Positions 35,480-47,913 of a stretch of DNA of 64,000 bases are shown here, in pieces. Position numbers and translations under genes: made by a program. The stretch lies in contig BDSI01000006.1 of assembly GCA_003117195.1 (NCBI GenBank), positions 1,248,898 to 1,312,897 on the forward strand, in the 5' to 3' direction. The notes under the pieces are model-generated. The model was given only the letters and a program-made list of their open reading frames with translations. It did no database searches and was not told where the DNA came from. This DNA comes from Eudorina sp. 2006-703-Eu-15 (taxonomy: Eukaryota > Chlorophyta > Chlorophyceae > Chlamydomonadales > Volvocaceae). Position 1 is the first letter of the stretch; each line of letters begins with the position of its first letter.

Positions 35480-38400
35480 AGGGGGAGGGGGTTGCAGCAC
35501 CGAAGCACCGCCGTCGACCGGACCATGACCGAACCAGGAAAGGGCATCATCCCCCGGCCACCCGGCCCCCCCGAACCCCCTGTACGCTGTGCGGGGCACG
35601 CAAGGAAACCGAGGACACCACCACTACCACCACCTGCTGCTGCCGCTGCTGCCGCCGGTCCGCCATCACACGGGAGGGGAGGGGAGGGGAGGGGAGGGGA
35701 GGGGAGGGGGAGGGAGCGCAGCGGACGCCGCCACATCCCCACATCGCCACATGGCCCCGACCGGCTGCGCTCTAGTAACGTGCTCAGCACCCCCCGGGTC
35801 GCAGGGCACTGTACCGCGATAGTGCCCTGGGTCAACTGGGAACCGCTTCACACGCCCCGCTGCTCACGCCCCTCTGCACACGCCCCGCTGCACACGCCCC
35901 GCTGCACACGCCCCGCTGCACACGCCCCGCTGCCGCTGCAACCTCCGCACACGCATCGCTGCTGGGTCCTCCTCCCAGTTCCCACCCGGGTGAGCAGCAC
36001 ACAGCGCCGCACCCTGCGCCCTGGCCCTGGCCGCTATCCCACCTGCGCCCCTCTCTCCCGCGCCGATGCCCCCATTCGCCACCTGCCCGCCTCCTCCGTG
36101 ACGCCGTACCCCCGCGCGCCCCTGCCCCTGCCCCGTGCCCCCGCGCGCCCCTGGCCTACCTGCGCGGGCTTCTTGACGCTCCAGATCTTGACCTTGTTGC
36201 CCATGCCGCAGGTGGCCAGCTCCTCGCGCTCCTCCGAGTATTCCAGGCACTGCAGCGCCGAGTCGTGTGCGTGGAACACACACTGCAGGGAGGTAGCGGG
36301 GCCGGAGGTACGATGGAATGAAACACATTCGAACGGAATCTCAGGAAACGGAACGAACGAAATCGAGAAAATGATCAACTTTATTACGGCGGTGGGCGGG
36401 AGGGGCGGCCGACCAGGTCCCGTCTGCAAGACGGCCACAAACTGGACAATGTCGGGCGCGGTCAGCTGGCCGGGGCCTGTTGCGAGGTCACAACCCGCGC
36501 CCGCCAGGGTTGCTAGTTGGGTCGGGCGGCTTCTTCGCTTAAGAAAACACACTCGACACGCATTCGCGGCTCACTTCTCCTACAGCTTACAGCACGTACC
36601 AGCACCACAAGCACCCAACACCCCATGCACACACGGGAAGTCCTGTGCGTTTATTCCTCATCATGACCGTCCAAGTGTCCATCCTATAGGATATCACGTC
36701 AGGATGGGGCGGCCCCGTCGGTCGGGCAGCGCGGGCACGGTTCCCGGGTCTCACCGCCACCGGCTTCATGGTGGTGAGGTCCCAGATCCGGAGCGTCTTG
36801 TCGAACGAGGCGGAGGCCAGCAGGTTGTTCCTCAGCAGCGCCAGCCCCGAGATGCGCCCCTCGTGGTCCGTGAAGTCGGTGGGCAGCGGCACGTCGTTGT
36901 AGGTCGGCACCACACCTGAAGGGGCGGCGGGAAGGAGCGCGGATGGCGGGCGGCGGGCGGGGGTTGCGGGGGCGGGTTAGGCTTTCAACTGCGAGTGAGA
37001 GGTTAAGGTGGAGGGAACTAGGAAGTGAGGGGGGAGGAGATGGAGAGTTGTGAGGTGAGGCGGGAGGGTGGGAGAGAGAGTAGTGGATCAACAGAACTGG
37101 GGACCTGCGCCGCGGCCTTGGTGCCCTGCCGCAGGGTGTACCAGCCCTCGGGTGGGTCAGCCAAGCTGGCTGTGCTGCCCGAGGACGTCCGAATCGCAGT
37201 GTATACACGACATCCGTCCTGCTCGTCAAGCTTAGCTTTAAATGACCATTTGAATTGGTTACACCCTCCGACCGTTCCCCCAAGAGCTCTACGGCATGCG
37301 GAACAGCCTCCGCCACAGCGGCTTGGGGCCACGTAGCGAGCTCAGTCCCGGCTCTTCCCCGCCCCTTCCCGCCTGGAGTCCCCCGTCTCCCCCCTGCCCC
37401 CCAGTGCTCACTGTGCAGGTAGTGGAGGTGGATGGTGTGGTCCTCGCTGCCGGTGATGAGGCAGTTGAGCGAGGGCGAGTAGACCATGCAGTAGATGTTC
37501 TTGCTGTGCAGCTGCCACTCCTCCATGCACACGTACACGTCGCAGTTCTGCTCCGCGTCCAGCTGCCACCGCAGAACCTGCGGGCGGCAGATCGGGGGAC
37601 CCCGTTAAGGGACGGGGACGGGGACGGGGATGGGGACGTGGACGACCCTCCGCCACATGCACCGGTTCGCCTGGGCTCGCCTGGCCTTGTGTGTCTGTCG
37701 TTCGGCGCAGTCACCGGCATCAGCCATATCCATGGCATCGAGGCGACGATGAGGCAACTTCCCAGGCAACAGACCCTAGAGGCAACTTCCCGCACGGCCA
37801 CTTCATCCCTTGCATATGCAAAGACACGAAAGACACGGGAAACGAACGTAACGTACCCTCTCTTGCCACAGCAGCCATCGGAAGCCCCCCCCTTGTAGCA
37901 GGACCCGCCCCTGTCCTCAGCTCCCCGCCGCAACCACCGCCACAATGCCCACCCCACCCCTGGTCCCACGCGCCTTGCCGTCCGCCCCGCACGAGAAGAT
38001 CTCGTCCGGCGGCGTCTCCTCGTCCTCATCGTCCGGCCGCTCCTTGGCGGGAGTCACCACGATGACGCCCTCCACCCAGTCCTCGTGCTTGCGGAACGTC
38101 CTGGGGGGGGGGGCAGGCGGGGAGGGGAAGCCCGGTGCAGGGGCCGGTTGTGGGTGCGGGCAGTAGTAGGACGTGCCCGACCTGGTGCGCGAGGTGGGGC
38201 TCGTGGCTGGGTGGGTTGCTGGTCACCCACTCCGGTAGGGGTGCAGCAGGTCGGCGCGCAGCCGTGCACCGACGCTGGCGGCCGGTCGGCCCGCCACTGA
38301 ACGTGGTTTGGTGTTGGTGGCAAAGGCGGTGGTGGCAGCCGACCCGCTGGAACCGATCCGCCTCACGTGGCGCCGCAGCCGGCGAGCGGCCCGCGCAGCC

Positions 38401-40923
38401 GGCGGCGTCTCCAGACGAGCCCGCGCCCGTGCCCATGGCCCATGACCGTCGGCTGTCGGCTCCGCCTCAGTGACGCCGCAGTGACGGCCCAATGACGCGG
38501 CGCCGCAGCGACGCTCAATTATGCTGCCCGAAGGAAGTGAGACTGCTGCGCGGAGCCCTGGCGCTATCTCTTTGTCCCCAGCCACCGTTTGGGCTGTGTT
38601 TCTCCTTAGCCCCCCGTCACCCGCGACGTCCTTCCACTGCGCGGTCTCCGAATCTGACATGCCACCACGTCCCACGGCTCCTCCGACAGCCCCAATAATG
38701 CGAAACCCAGTCGCGCCCGTGAAAACAGTTGCCTCCAGCGGGGGTCAGCGAGGGTCAGCTTCTCGACGGCTCCCATGTGAGTCGCCGCATCCCCGCATCG
38801 CCCTCGGGAGGGCATTTGCCTCCGGACCCTGCCTCCCGCTGCCCCGTGCTGGCCACCCCGACGGCTCCCCTCTGTTCCCCTCCCGCGCGGCCGACCTGTA
38901 GGCGCCCATGTGGTTGTACTGCCACATGATGAGCTGCCGCTGCTTGGACGCCCCCAACAGCATGTCGGTGCCCGGCGGCGCGTACATGTACTCCACGTTG
39001 TAGCGGTCCAGGCCGCTGCTCTCCTGGGGTCGTGCGGTGGAGTGGGGTGGGGTGGGGTGCGGCAGGTGGGGTGGGGTGGGGTGCGGCTGGTGGGGTGGGG
39101 TGGACGCGCTGGCATCCCGGACTGGGTCTGCGGTTGGAAAGCGTGCGGAAACGGGCCATCCCGCCCGCGTGGTGGGATGAGGCGAGCAAAACGACCTCTC
39201 CCCTCGCTGTTCCCTCCCGGCCGCCTGCGGCGCTGCGGCAGCCTGAAGCATGAGCGTCTGTCCATGCCGGCCGTGAGGACAGGGCCAGCCGCTGGCCGGT
39301 CGGCCAGTGGCCTTGCCCCGATGTGATTGTAACCCCGACATGGACCTCCACCGACCCATGCGACGGGAATTGGTTTCGGCTTCAGCTCAGCCGCGCCGAA
39401 CCCGCCGCCAGGCGCGACGGCGGAGGGCGCCCGGGGGCGCAGTTGCCCACACAAGCCGCGAGGTAGCCTGGTGGGGCTGAGTCCGGCGCCGGGCGCAAGA
39501 CGTGACCACGCGGCGACGCCGCGCTGAGGCGGTAGGTACTAGGTAGGGGGGGACCCAGGGCGAGCAGTGTCGTACCTGCACGTACTGCGTCACGTTGGCT
39601 GGCGCCCGCGGGTCGTACGCCACCAGGCGCCCGAATCGGCCGCTGGCCCAGTACATGTTGGTGGAGGGGACGTAGGCCACCGCCACCGGCTGATCGTTGA
39701 TGGACTCGAACTTGTCCAATAACCTGCCCAGCAGGTATTGCATACGGTGCAACAATACCAGGGCAATCCAGGGCAAACTCGGTTACGCACAGCATACGGT
39801 ACAGCAGGCGACGCGCTTTCCATGATACGCCCAGTCAGGCGATGCGTGCTGTTGAGATCCAGCGATCAAAACACCACCCCATCCATGTGGGTCGACTGGG
39901 ACTCGCCGCCGGACTCGCCGCCGGACTCGCCGCCGCTGGTTCCCAGTGCAATGCCCGTCGCAGCGCATGACCACGACCCACCTGCCCTCCATGCTCCACA
40001 CCTTCATGCAGCCGTCTATGGACCCTGTGAGGATGGAGTTTGTGTACGTGTCGTACGCCATGGACACGATGGCCGCCGTGTGGCACTTCTTAACCCGCTG
40101 GAATGCCTCTTTCGGCTTGTCCAGCTTGTCGTACTCGTACATGCAGATACATTTATCGTACCCGCCCGTGACAATTTTGCCCGTTTCTGTGATGATCATG
40201 CAGGACACCACGTCCGAGTGGCAAAAGTCAGGGCCCCGGAAGGGTGGGTAGAGGCGCTTCAGGATCTGGGGCTGGTCCAGGGCCACCGTCGTATCCTTCA
40301 GCCCAGAAGCCACGGAGCGTTGCTGCTGCGTGGTTTTTCGCGCCTCCAGCAGGTCTACTTTGAAGAGCAGCACCACTGCGTTGCCGCCCACCGCAAGGTA
40401 TCGCCGTTTGCTGTCCCACGCCAACGAGAACAGCGGACCGATGTCCGCCGTGGCCATCTGCATACGGGGGCAAGGGCGGGTACGGGTGGGGCTGTCACCT
40501 GAGTTGACCCGCCTTGATGCAGCGGATCAATTCCGACAGGCACGGCCGACATGTCAGAAGTCACGCAACCTTGCCTGAAGGTTCACGCCCTTGTCGGTCC
40601 ATATCCCAATCGTGTTATCGATCGATGACGAGAACAGCAGCTTGCAGGTGTTGGAGTACGCCAGGCACGTCACGGCACCCTTGTGTCCATGCTGGGTGCG
40701 CAAGAGCGTCCCAGTTTTTGCATCCCAGACCTGTAAGAAACAGTAATAAGCATGACAAGTTCACGCTTCATATCGAATTTAATAATACCTGATCCTTGCT
40801 TACCCTGATAACTTTGTCCCCGTCCGCGGAACTATAGAGCTCCTTTAGGACGCGGTTGTATGCGATGCTGCTTACAGGCGATTCATGCGCCTCCTCAACT
40901 ACTTTAATAATTTCCATCGCCAT
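32784..40923 (-). CDS. Large WD40-repeat protein (899 residues, 13 exons)
   Basis: Exons close exactly in phase: 40923-40804, 40730-40575, 40457-39982, 39723-39576, 39023-38896, 38100-37974, 37577-37412, 36915-36755, 36282-36160, 35393-35199, 34715-34498, 33914-33650 and 33200-32784. They total 2,700 bases including the stop. The product has a dozen or more WD40 blades, for example GHKGAVTCLAYSNTCKLLFS...IGIWTD, GYDKCICMYEYD, SFDKTLRIWDLTT, GNKVKIWSVKKP, DDTIRLWSPEG and SWDKSLRLWFRPK. That implies two beta-propellers and a scaffold role. The C-terminal 140 residues are non-WD, with a poly-Asp stretch and basic KKGRRGHKM. The second intron (after exon 2) has a GC donor (CAG/GCAAGG), and the intron after 37974 probably does too. 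Similar long WD40 proteins occur in cilia of algae and animals, but I cannot assign a name. It is head-to-head with ERCC8. Confidence 0.85.
35397..35482. repeat. GGGTCG/GGGTCGGGGTCG tandem repeat in WD40 intron
   Basis: About 85 bases of a 5-6-base G-rich unit directly adjoin the acceptor side of the exon starting VKHVLSLDHADL (35393). On the transcribed strand it forms a C-rich polypyrimidine-like tract (CCCGAC) before the splice acceptor. A GGGGA array at about 35675-35712 lies in the same intron. Confidence 0.8.
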
Positions 40924-41407
40924 CTTGCCTTCTTGTGTCTAGACACGCCCTCAGGGCAACTGTGCATAAGGACGAAACTCTACATGCACGCAAAGGCAAG
41001 GGGAAGTTACAAGCGCCCCAGTAATAAACCTCCGAATCCTGGCAAGTTCGGAAAGATATCGACATTAACCGATTGTGGAACCGACTCCCGTACAGAGTGC
41101 CTAGTTAAATTAAAGCACAGCCCGGTATAATGGACATGTTCAGGGGTTTGTTGCCATACTGAAATTGAGCACATGGATTTGCAATTAGGGCCTCGGCGCA
41201 GAGCTGTGCCACACATTACACGACACCTGAACTGGCGGAAGCACAAGAATGAATGTTTTGGTCTATCATTGCGTGAAGCTGGCCTGTATGCTATGGGCAT
41301 ACGTTCCTGGATGCATACGAGGAGGTCAGCTGCACACAGAGTGTTGCGTCTGAGGGCCGCATAGTTTGGTTTCGGGGAAAACGAAGCAGTATAATTACCC
41401 ACGCAGG
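40924..41407. promoter_or_regulatory. Bidirectional promoter between the WD40 gene and ERCC8
   Basis: 484 bases separate the two start codons (ATG at 40923 on minus, 41408 on plus). The interval is AT-richer than the flanking exons and contains no supported exon. Head-to-head spacing this short implies shared or overlapping promoters. Confidence 0.5.
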
Positions 41408-43739
41408 ATGTCCCAGCTAAGACCTGACCGTTGTCGGGGCTTCATATGCCCTTTTGGGGGAGGCGTTACGTGCTTGGACCTGGACAAGACAGAAGATCGC
41501 TTCCTTTTGGCGGGTGCTGCCGACACCACGATTGCTCTATATGACACACATACGGGCTCAGAACAGGTAGGGTTGGTATCAGAGGACAAGGTCGCATGAT
41601 GCTGCTGCCAACGCCCCGCGACCTGAGCGCCGGCCCGTGGGTCGACCCATGTTCACTGGCGCGCGTTACTTGCAGCTACAGCGAATTACGTGCAGTTATG
41701 GCATATTCATACAACATAAAATAATTACAAAACTCGTCGGCCGACTGTGTGTCCGGGCGCCCAACGAACCGGCCCGTCCATGCTGTGTTATGTCCCAATT
41801 TGCACAAGCCAATTCCTTCCCCCTCCTCGCAGGCGCAGACGCGTATTGGGCCAATCTCCTCGTCACGGCGTCAAACCCATCCTGGCGGTCATAAGTTCAT
41901 GATAAGCTCTGTCGCCTGGTATCCTGGTATGTGATGGTACCTTACACAGCGTACACGCGGACTGTAGGCCGCCAAAGCCCGCCGTGGGCGAGTAGGGTGA
42001 TGTCTCCTCGTCCTTTTTGAGGCATTACAGGCAATGTGGGCCGAATGGCCCTTTATTCCGGTAACCGACCTTGCGCTTGTAACATGGTAGAACCACATTG
42101 AGAGGCTGCCTTCCTTACGTCATTCTAACGTGCGTGCAGTGGACACCGGGCTTTTCGTGTCTGGCTCCTACGATTGCAGTGTCAAGGTCTGGGACACCAA
42201 CGAGTGAGTGAGGGCTGTAGGGTTTAAAAGGCAAACCCTCCGTGTGAAGGCATGGGCCAACCGAGCGCTCCCTCCGCGACAATCTAGGCTGGTTGGCGCC
42301 ATGCTGGACAAACGACTTCCGACGCTGTGAGTCGCCGAGGGCTTCATATTCCCCAATAGGGATCATCCGTGCCTACGCGGAGGCAGTCCCGCCAACAAGC
42401 TGACAAGGCAACCTCCTCCAGCCCGGACGCACTGACATGGCGTCGTCCTTGCACGGCGAGCTGGCCTTCGCATCCGGCCGATTCCCCACGCTTGCCTGTC
42501 GCCTCCGTTGATGCCTTACGCCGCAGGTTTGAGGTGGTGTGCACCTTCCAGCTGCCCAAGAAGGTGACCGGGGTCGCTATGTCGCTGGTCGCGACGGCGC
42601 ACACCCTCGCTGCCGCCAGCTGCGAGGACACGCATGTGCGGCTGTGCGACCCAACCTCAGGCGCCGTGTCGCACGTCTTCTCAGGCCACAGGCAAGAAGG
42701 CAGCTCTAGGGATTACCCTTTTTACTCCAGATGTTTACCCCTACCCATGCATGTATGTGTTTGAGCGGCGACTGCTGATGAAGGGCGACACGAGCAACAC
42801 GGGTAACAAACGTGGCGGTGCGCAGGGACGCGGTGTGGTGTGTGGCCTGGTCCACGTCCAGCGAGTTTGAGCTGCTCTCCGGCGACGGTGGCGGGCAGAT
42901 CCGGCTGTGGGACATTCGGCGGTCGGGCTGCCGCGCGGTGCTCGACCAGTACTGCACGCAGCGGCCAGACCGCGGCCCCCCCACGGAGGATTCCCTCCCG
43001 CCCATGTCGGCCGCCAAGAAGCAACGCCGCGGGGCAGCTGCAGGTGCGACATGCCTTCTCCATGCTTCGGGACGGACCCTACGAAATGGTGTGGGCGCCA
43101 AAGCCAACGTATGCCCACCAGCAATAGTGCAGCCGCAGTCGGTTTACGCGCACGAAGGCCGCCGAGTGCAACCGCCGTGTGTTGCCCTTTTCATGGTGAC
43201 GTCAAAGCGCGCACTCGGCTGGTGTGGCTTCCTTCTTCGCAGGCCCCATACACCCGTCCGCGTCGGCTCCGGCGCGTCTATCCTCCCAGGCGGCGACGGC
43301 GACCTCTTCGCGGATGAAGGAAACCGCCGTCCGCGCGCACAGCGGCGCGGTCACGTGCGTGCTGCCCTGTCCGGACGCCGTGAGCCTCATCACAGCAGGC
43401 ACGGACGGACGGATGCGGCTATGGGACGCGACGTACCGGTACAACAAGTTAGTGAGCTACGAGGGAACCCACAATAGGGCTCTGCGCGCACGGCAGCTGG
43501 CGATCACCGACGACGCCCGCGTGGTGTTTTATCCCACGGGAAGTTCGTTGAATATTTACGAGGTGGAGACGGGTCGCACGTTGGCCACCGTACAGGGAGC
43601 CCACACCGAGTCCATAAACTGCTGCGCGTACAACCCCGCGCTGCACGAGTTGTACACCGGCGCGAATGACCAGTTGTTGCGGGTCTGGTCGGTGCATTCC
43701 GACCCTGATGGGAATGAAGAGGAGAATGAGGAGGACTAA
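41408..43739 (+). CDS. ERCC8: DNA excision repair protein ERCC8/CSA (WD40)
   Basis: Six exons, 41408-41566, 41833-41926, 42140-42203, 42527-42691, 42826-43043 and 43243-43739, total exactly 1,197 bases, giving 398 residues, close to the 396 of the human protein. Landmarks in family order are GGGVTCLDLDKTEDRFLLAG, HKFMISSVAWYP-VDTGLFVSGSYD with VKVWDTNE, EVVCTFQLPKKVTGVAMS, THVRLCDPTSGAVSHVFSGH followed by RDAVWCVAWS, GQIRLWDIRRSGC, AHSGAVTCVLP, TAGTDGRMRLWDAT, NKLVSYEG and an acidic tail DGNEEENEED. CSA is the substrate receptor of the CRL4 ubiquitin ligase in transcription-coupled nucleotide excision repair, acting with CSB at stalled RNA polymerase II (established knowledge). Intron 4 has a GC donor (ACAG/GCAAGA). 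The nearby Met at 41408 fits the family start. Confidence 0.88.
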
Positions 43740-44039
43740 GGTGCGAGGACGGAACTGTTGCAATAATGTGCGCCATGTGTTATGTGTACTTGGCGGCAGC
43801 AATGAGCGCATTGCCTGGATCATCTCTTGTCCGTTAACACCAGCTTCACCGATCACGTAAACCGAGAAATGCCCAACGCACATCACCAACCCTGTCAGAC
43901 AAGCGGCAGGGTGGCCAGCACCGCTGCCTCCTGCTCCCGACCCACTGCCGCCTCCTCCGTGCGTTCTGCCGCCAGACCACCTCTTCGCTGCACCAAAGCA
44001 CTCGCATGCGCGGAACCCACAGGCAGGGCTCCGGTCGCC

Positions 44040-45029
44040 TCATTCCGCCTTCTTCTTGACGTGCTTCTTGGACTTCATGAGCCCTTGCACTAACAACCCC
44101 GTAAACACCATCATCACGCCCGCCCATTGGTTTGGCAGGAGAGGGTTTCCGTTCCAGATGACGGATAGCAGGATATTGAAAAACTTGCGCGTCGTGCACA
44201 CCAGCGTGTTCACGAGCGCCCCGAACGTCTTGATCGTGAAGAAAATGAAGAGCTGGCCTACTGCCCCGCAGAGACAGAACAACACGATGTCCACAAACGC
44301 GTCGGGGTGCCGCGTGCAAAAGGATACCAGCTCCGCGCCTGAACCAGACACCGCCATGTACAACCCGTAGTACAGCGCCGTCCAGAAGTTCATCCAGCAC
44401 ATCATATGGATGGGGCTGTTCTTCCGGTGACGCTCGTTGATGTGGTCCTGCGCCGCGTTGGTGTACCCGTCGAACGCCAGGTTCACAAAGCACAGCGTGT
44501 AGCCAAGCATCGGGTTCGGCGCAGCCAGCCGACCCGTGACCTTGCTGCTGCCCTTTTGTGCGAACGCGGCGACACCCAGGCCGATGAGAGTCATACAGAT
44601 GTACTCAAGCACGGAGTACCGCTTGCCGTGCAGTACTACACCCATCAGCATGACCGGCACCATCTTGCAGGATTTCGCCAGCACTTGGGCCGAGTAGGTG
44701 ATGTTTTTCAGCGCAAACATCCCGCATGCGGGCCCGACGCAGTTGGTGATGCCCGCCTTCCAATAGTCGTGCCAGTTCGCCAGGTCGCTGCTCTGGACCC
44801 GCCCCGTCAGGAGCATTACTTGCAGGATGACTCCCGCCCATATGAAGCATGTCAGGGCCTGTGCGCCGTTCAACGATTCCAAGTTCTTGAAGCGCTCCTG
44901 CTGATCGCCATAACGTTTGATTGCCAAGTGCTCATTCACCACGCCTTGTGTTAAATAAGACGCATAGATTCCAGCGACACAAAAGAGCAAGAGAACGATA
45001 GTTGCCAATCGGCTGACTTTTTCAGCCAT
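44040..45029 (-). CDS. ER nucleotide-sugar transporter, SLC35B1/UTR-type (intronless)
   Basis: A single uninterrupted frame of 329 residues from the ATG at 45029. It has about ten hydrophobic segments beginning LATIVLLLFCVAGIYASYLT, and family-like blocks: WKAGITNCVGPACGMFALKN, AQVLAKSCKMVPVMLMGVVL, GKRYSVLEYICMTLIGLGVA, NLAFDGYTNAAQDHI and NTLVCTTRKFFNILLSVIWN. The C-terminus KKHVKKKAE ends in a KKxx dilysine signal, so it should cycle to the ER. This pattern fits the UDP-glucose/UDP-galactose (HUT1/SLC35B1; plant UTR) transporters that feed ER glycosylation and folding control; the exact substrate is inferred. It lacks introns, while every other confident gene in the window has several. It is convergent with ERCC8, about 300 bases apart. 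Confidence 0.88.
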   Translation of the reverse strand: MAEKVSRLATIVLLLFCVAGIYASYLTQGVVNEHLAIKRYGDQQERFKNLESLNGAQALTCFIWAGVILQVMLLTGRVQSSDLANWHDYWKAGITNCVGPACGMFALKNITYSAQVLAKSCKMVPVMLMGVVLHGKRYSVLEYICMTLIGLGVAAFAQKGSSKVTGRLAAPNPMLGYTLCFVNLAFDGYTNAAQDHINERHRKNSPIHMMCWMNFWTALYYGLYMAVSGSGAELVSFCTRHPDAFVDIVLFCLCGAVGQLFIFFTIKTFGALVNTLVCTTRKFFNILLSVIWNGNPLLPNQWAGVMMVFTGLLVQGLMKSKKHVKKKAE

Positions 45030-46069
45030 TTAGATACACGGTGTCCCCGTTAGGCCGATCAACCGCCGCTCAACGTGAATTACCCAGATTGCTGCTTAAA
45101 GCAAGTACGTAATTGTGAATGATTTTAGATCAACAAGAAGTTAGGAAGCCCGGGCTCAGATAACTTGTGTGTTCTAAAAAAAGTGCGATCGAATCTATAA
45201 GGGTACCCTTAAAACACCCAAAACGTCACACCAACCATGGCACAGTTATTATCATAGTATCATAGTTATGAGTTTTGTCCCTCTGTCTTCAATCAAAGTC
45301 GTACATATTGCGCCCGTACATTTTGTTTGACCAGGAAACACGCCACACGCCAGACGCAGAACTGTTCCGAAAACTGCCCGTAATTGTATTATTCCTCCGC
45401 TCGAAAACTGTGGCATATGTTCGTTGCATAGATATACAGTTTCCGTACGCTTGCGCCCGTGAACATGCGGGCACCCTTGCCACGCGCCAAAGAGACCTTC
45501 CAGTGTTCCTGTAGATGCAATTCTCATTTCACCACGACCTATGCAGCTGGTACATGACTCGCTTCCCTGCCTTCAAGGTCCGTTTCCCAGCCCACCCACG
45601 CCCGCCGCTACGACAATTCCAGGCATACGCGGTACCAGATCTCCATGCGCGGTCGGGTCCATGCACCGTCGGGTCAAACACCCAACCTCTGATACACTCC
45701 AGAAAACACACCTGGGATTATCCGCCCCTCTTGCTCTTTGCTGTTTCCATAGCGCATGCAACGGGTGAGCGTCAGTCCAACATTTCCCAAGCAAACGACC
45801 CCAATCAATACAACCTCAAGGACAATGAGCGGGATCCGATCGGAAACACATGCACACACGCCTGTCTGTGGCCCATCCGGACCCACCGTGTCCACGTGGG
45901 CGACGGTGGGCGAGGCTCGTCGAGTATAAATCACCAAAAATCACGCACGTGTCAGCGACAGTGGCGTTAGCACGTGATGTACTGGAGTACCATTGCTAAC
46001 AGCACGATGACCCCGGCCGAATCCGGTTACCCTAGGTCTGGCCTCATCGGCCCTACGTAGTCCGCAGTT
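45030..46069. other. Intergenic DNA, no supported gene
   Basis: AT-richer close to 45030-45500, as expected for the promoter and 5' leader of the transporter. No exon with motif or splice support is seen on either strand. Confidence 0.4.
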
Positions 46070-47913
46070 CTACGCGCGAAGAGCTTGTGCGATGAGATCT
46101 TTGCATGCGGCGTTGCCGGCCTGCACAACACAGGAGAAAGGAAATTCACATCGGACTATCGCAAGCCAGCAAATCTTGCCTGCCACTACGCCGCCGCCGC
46201 CGCTTACCAGTCCGGCAAAGATGTCCCGCGCCACGATGCGACAGTCCTGGTCATCTTGTTGCCTCATGACGGCCTGCCGGACGTACGGCCACCACGGCCA
46301 GCGCCGCAATCTCAGTCATTGTACCGACTAAAAAAATGCACATTGCATACAGGACGGTCGGGACATAGCTTCTTCAGAATACCGGCACCGCCGGTCCCAT
46401 TCCATCCCGACGGCAGCTGCCTCACCACCAGATTGGCGACAGCAGCCGTGTTCTTGGCCAACACCAGCTGGTTGTCGTGGCTCTTGGACAGCAGCATGCC
46501 CAAGCCCATGAGAGCGCGTACCCTGCGCGAAGCGGGTCCGGTACTTTAGACCAACTGATGTGGGTCATCGCTTATAGGCCCCGGTGTTTCAGCCAATCTG
46601 GACTCAGTCAGTCAGGACAAGACGTACATACAGCGCTCGTACTTGCAACATCGTAGAACACACAGCGTGAGCTCACGCAACCCCTCCCGGCTCACCGGAC
46701 ATCGTGGTTGGGCGTGGCCAGAAGCGCAGCCAGCTTCTCCACTGCGCCCTGCACGCCGGTGCACATATTAAACATGCCGGTGAAGCAACGGGGACATCAA
46801 AACAGATGGGAAGGATGCCTAACACGGTACAGGGCGCAAGGGTATCTCCAGGCTACACCTAGCCCATGCGCCCTAGCTCGGCCACTGCACCATTCTTTAC
46901 GTCACCGTAAGGATCACCGTATGGGTACATACTACGTCGATGGGTGCGACGTACAAAGCTAATAACCTTGATTAAACATTGTCACAGCCGCCCCCAGTGC
47001 ACCGCTGCCCTTCATGTTGGCTTCACCTGCTGCGTCAGGGCGGCACGTGTCGCGTCGGAGCAGGCCACGGCGCACACCACATCTGCGGCCGCCTCCTGAA
47101 GCCGTTCCGGCAGGGTCGGGTCGCACAGCCGCAGCACAGGCTCCAGGCCTGCACGCCATCCATGCATGTGCAGGTCAGCAGCCCACCCGCCCCGGTCCAC
47201 CTTGCCAGCGGGGGAGCGCCTCCGCCACGCAGGTTGCCAATCCAACGTTTAAGGCGCTCGCCACAGATAGACAGGGCAGATACGTTCCGGGTGTGCTGCA
47301 CGGCGGCACAGCCGCAACCACCAGGACTACTTTAAATGCTTCAAATGCTAGTTGACCGAACGAATTCCTACCTCCGGAGCTGACCAGCGCCTCCGCATCC
47401 GCTTCCCGGTCCCGCAGCGCCTCTGTGACGCAGGCCAAGGCGTTGAGCTGCAGCGTCCGCTCCTCCGTGCTCGCAACACTGGTTAGGAGCTGCTGCAACC
47501 GCGGCAGCACGCCGTTACCTACGATGCGCTTCTGGAGTTCATCGGAGATCGCCATGAGCCCCGAGAGCACAGCACAGGCGTTCGCCTGGGAAAAGCGACG
47601 ACGGTCGAGGAGCCGACCGAAGGGCGAGTTTGTGAGCTGCTGCAATCGTCGACGCCTTGTTAATCCAGTAATTTTTGCTATGCATTTGTGCCCTTGCCTT
47701 AACGCCCGGGGTAGCCTCCGCATCGTCGACCAATGAAAAGAAGCTAGGAATAGCCTCAATTAACTCCTCCGGGACCGATGGTTCTTGCAGCTGAGTCAAT
47801 AAAATGCACAATGCAGCCAAAGCTTCAGCCTTTCGCTCTTCATCTTGCAATTTCACGACCTCTTCCCGAATATGGCCCTCTACAATTGATTGGGTGACGG
47901 CTGCTGTGTCCAT
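46070..47913 (-). CDS. Armadillo/HEAT-repeat protein
   Basis: Exons 47913-47704, 47639-47372, 47148-47027, 46748-46696, 46522 to about 46425, about 46250-46208, and a last exon reading AGNAACKDLIAQALRA (stop at 46070) join in phase. The start is MDTAAVTQSIVEGHIREEVV; helical repeats follow (LLTQLQEPSVPEELIEAIPS; GNGVLPRLQQLLTSV; LNALACVTEALRD; GLEPVLRLCDPTLPERLQEA; GAVEKLAALLATPNHDVR). At roughly 300 residues it would form a small alpha-solenoid, typically a protein-binding scaffold. No catalytic residues are visible and I cannot name an orthologue. It is head-to-head with the gene at 48125. Confidence 0.75.

Noticed and set aside
35870..35945. CACGCCCCGCTGCA repeats as a structural RNA or coding repeat
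   Set aside because: A simple 13-base tandem repeat in a WD40 intron with no hairpin logic or conserved frame.
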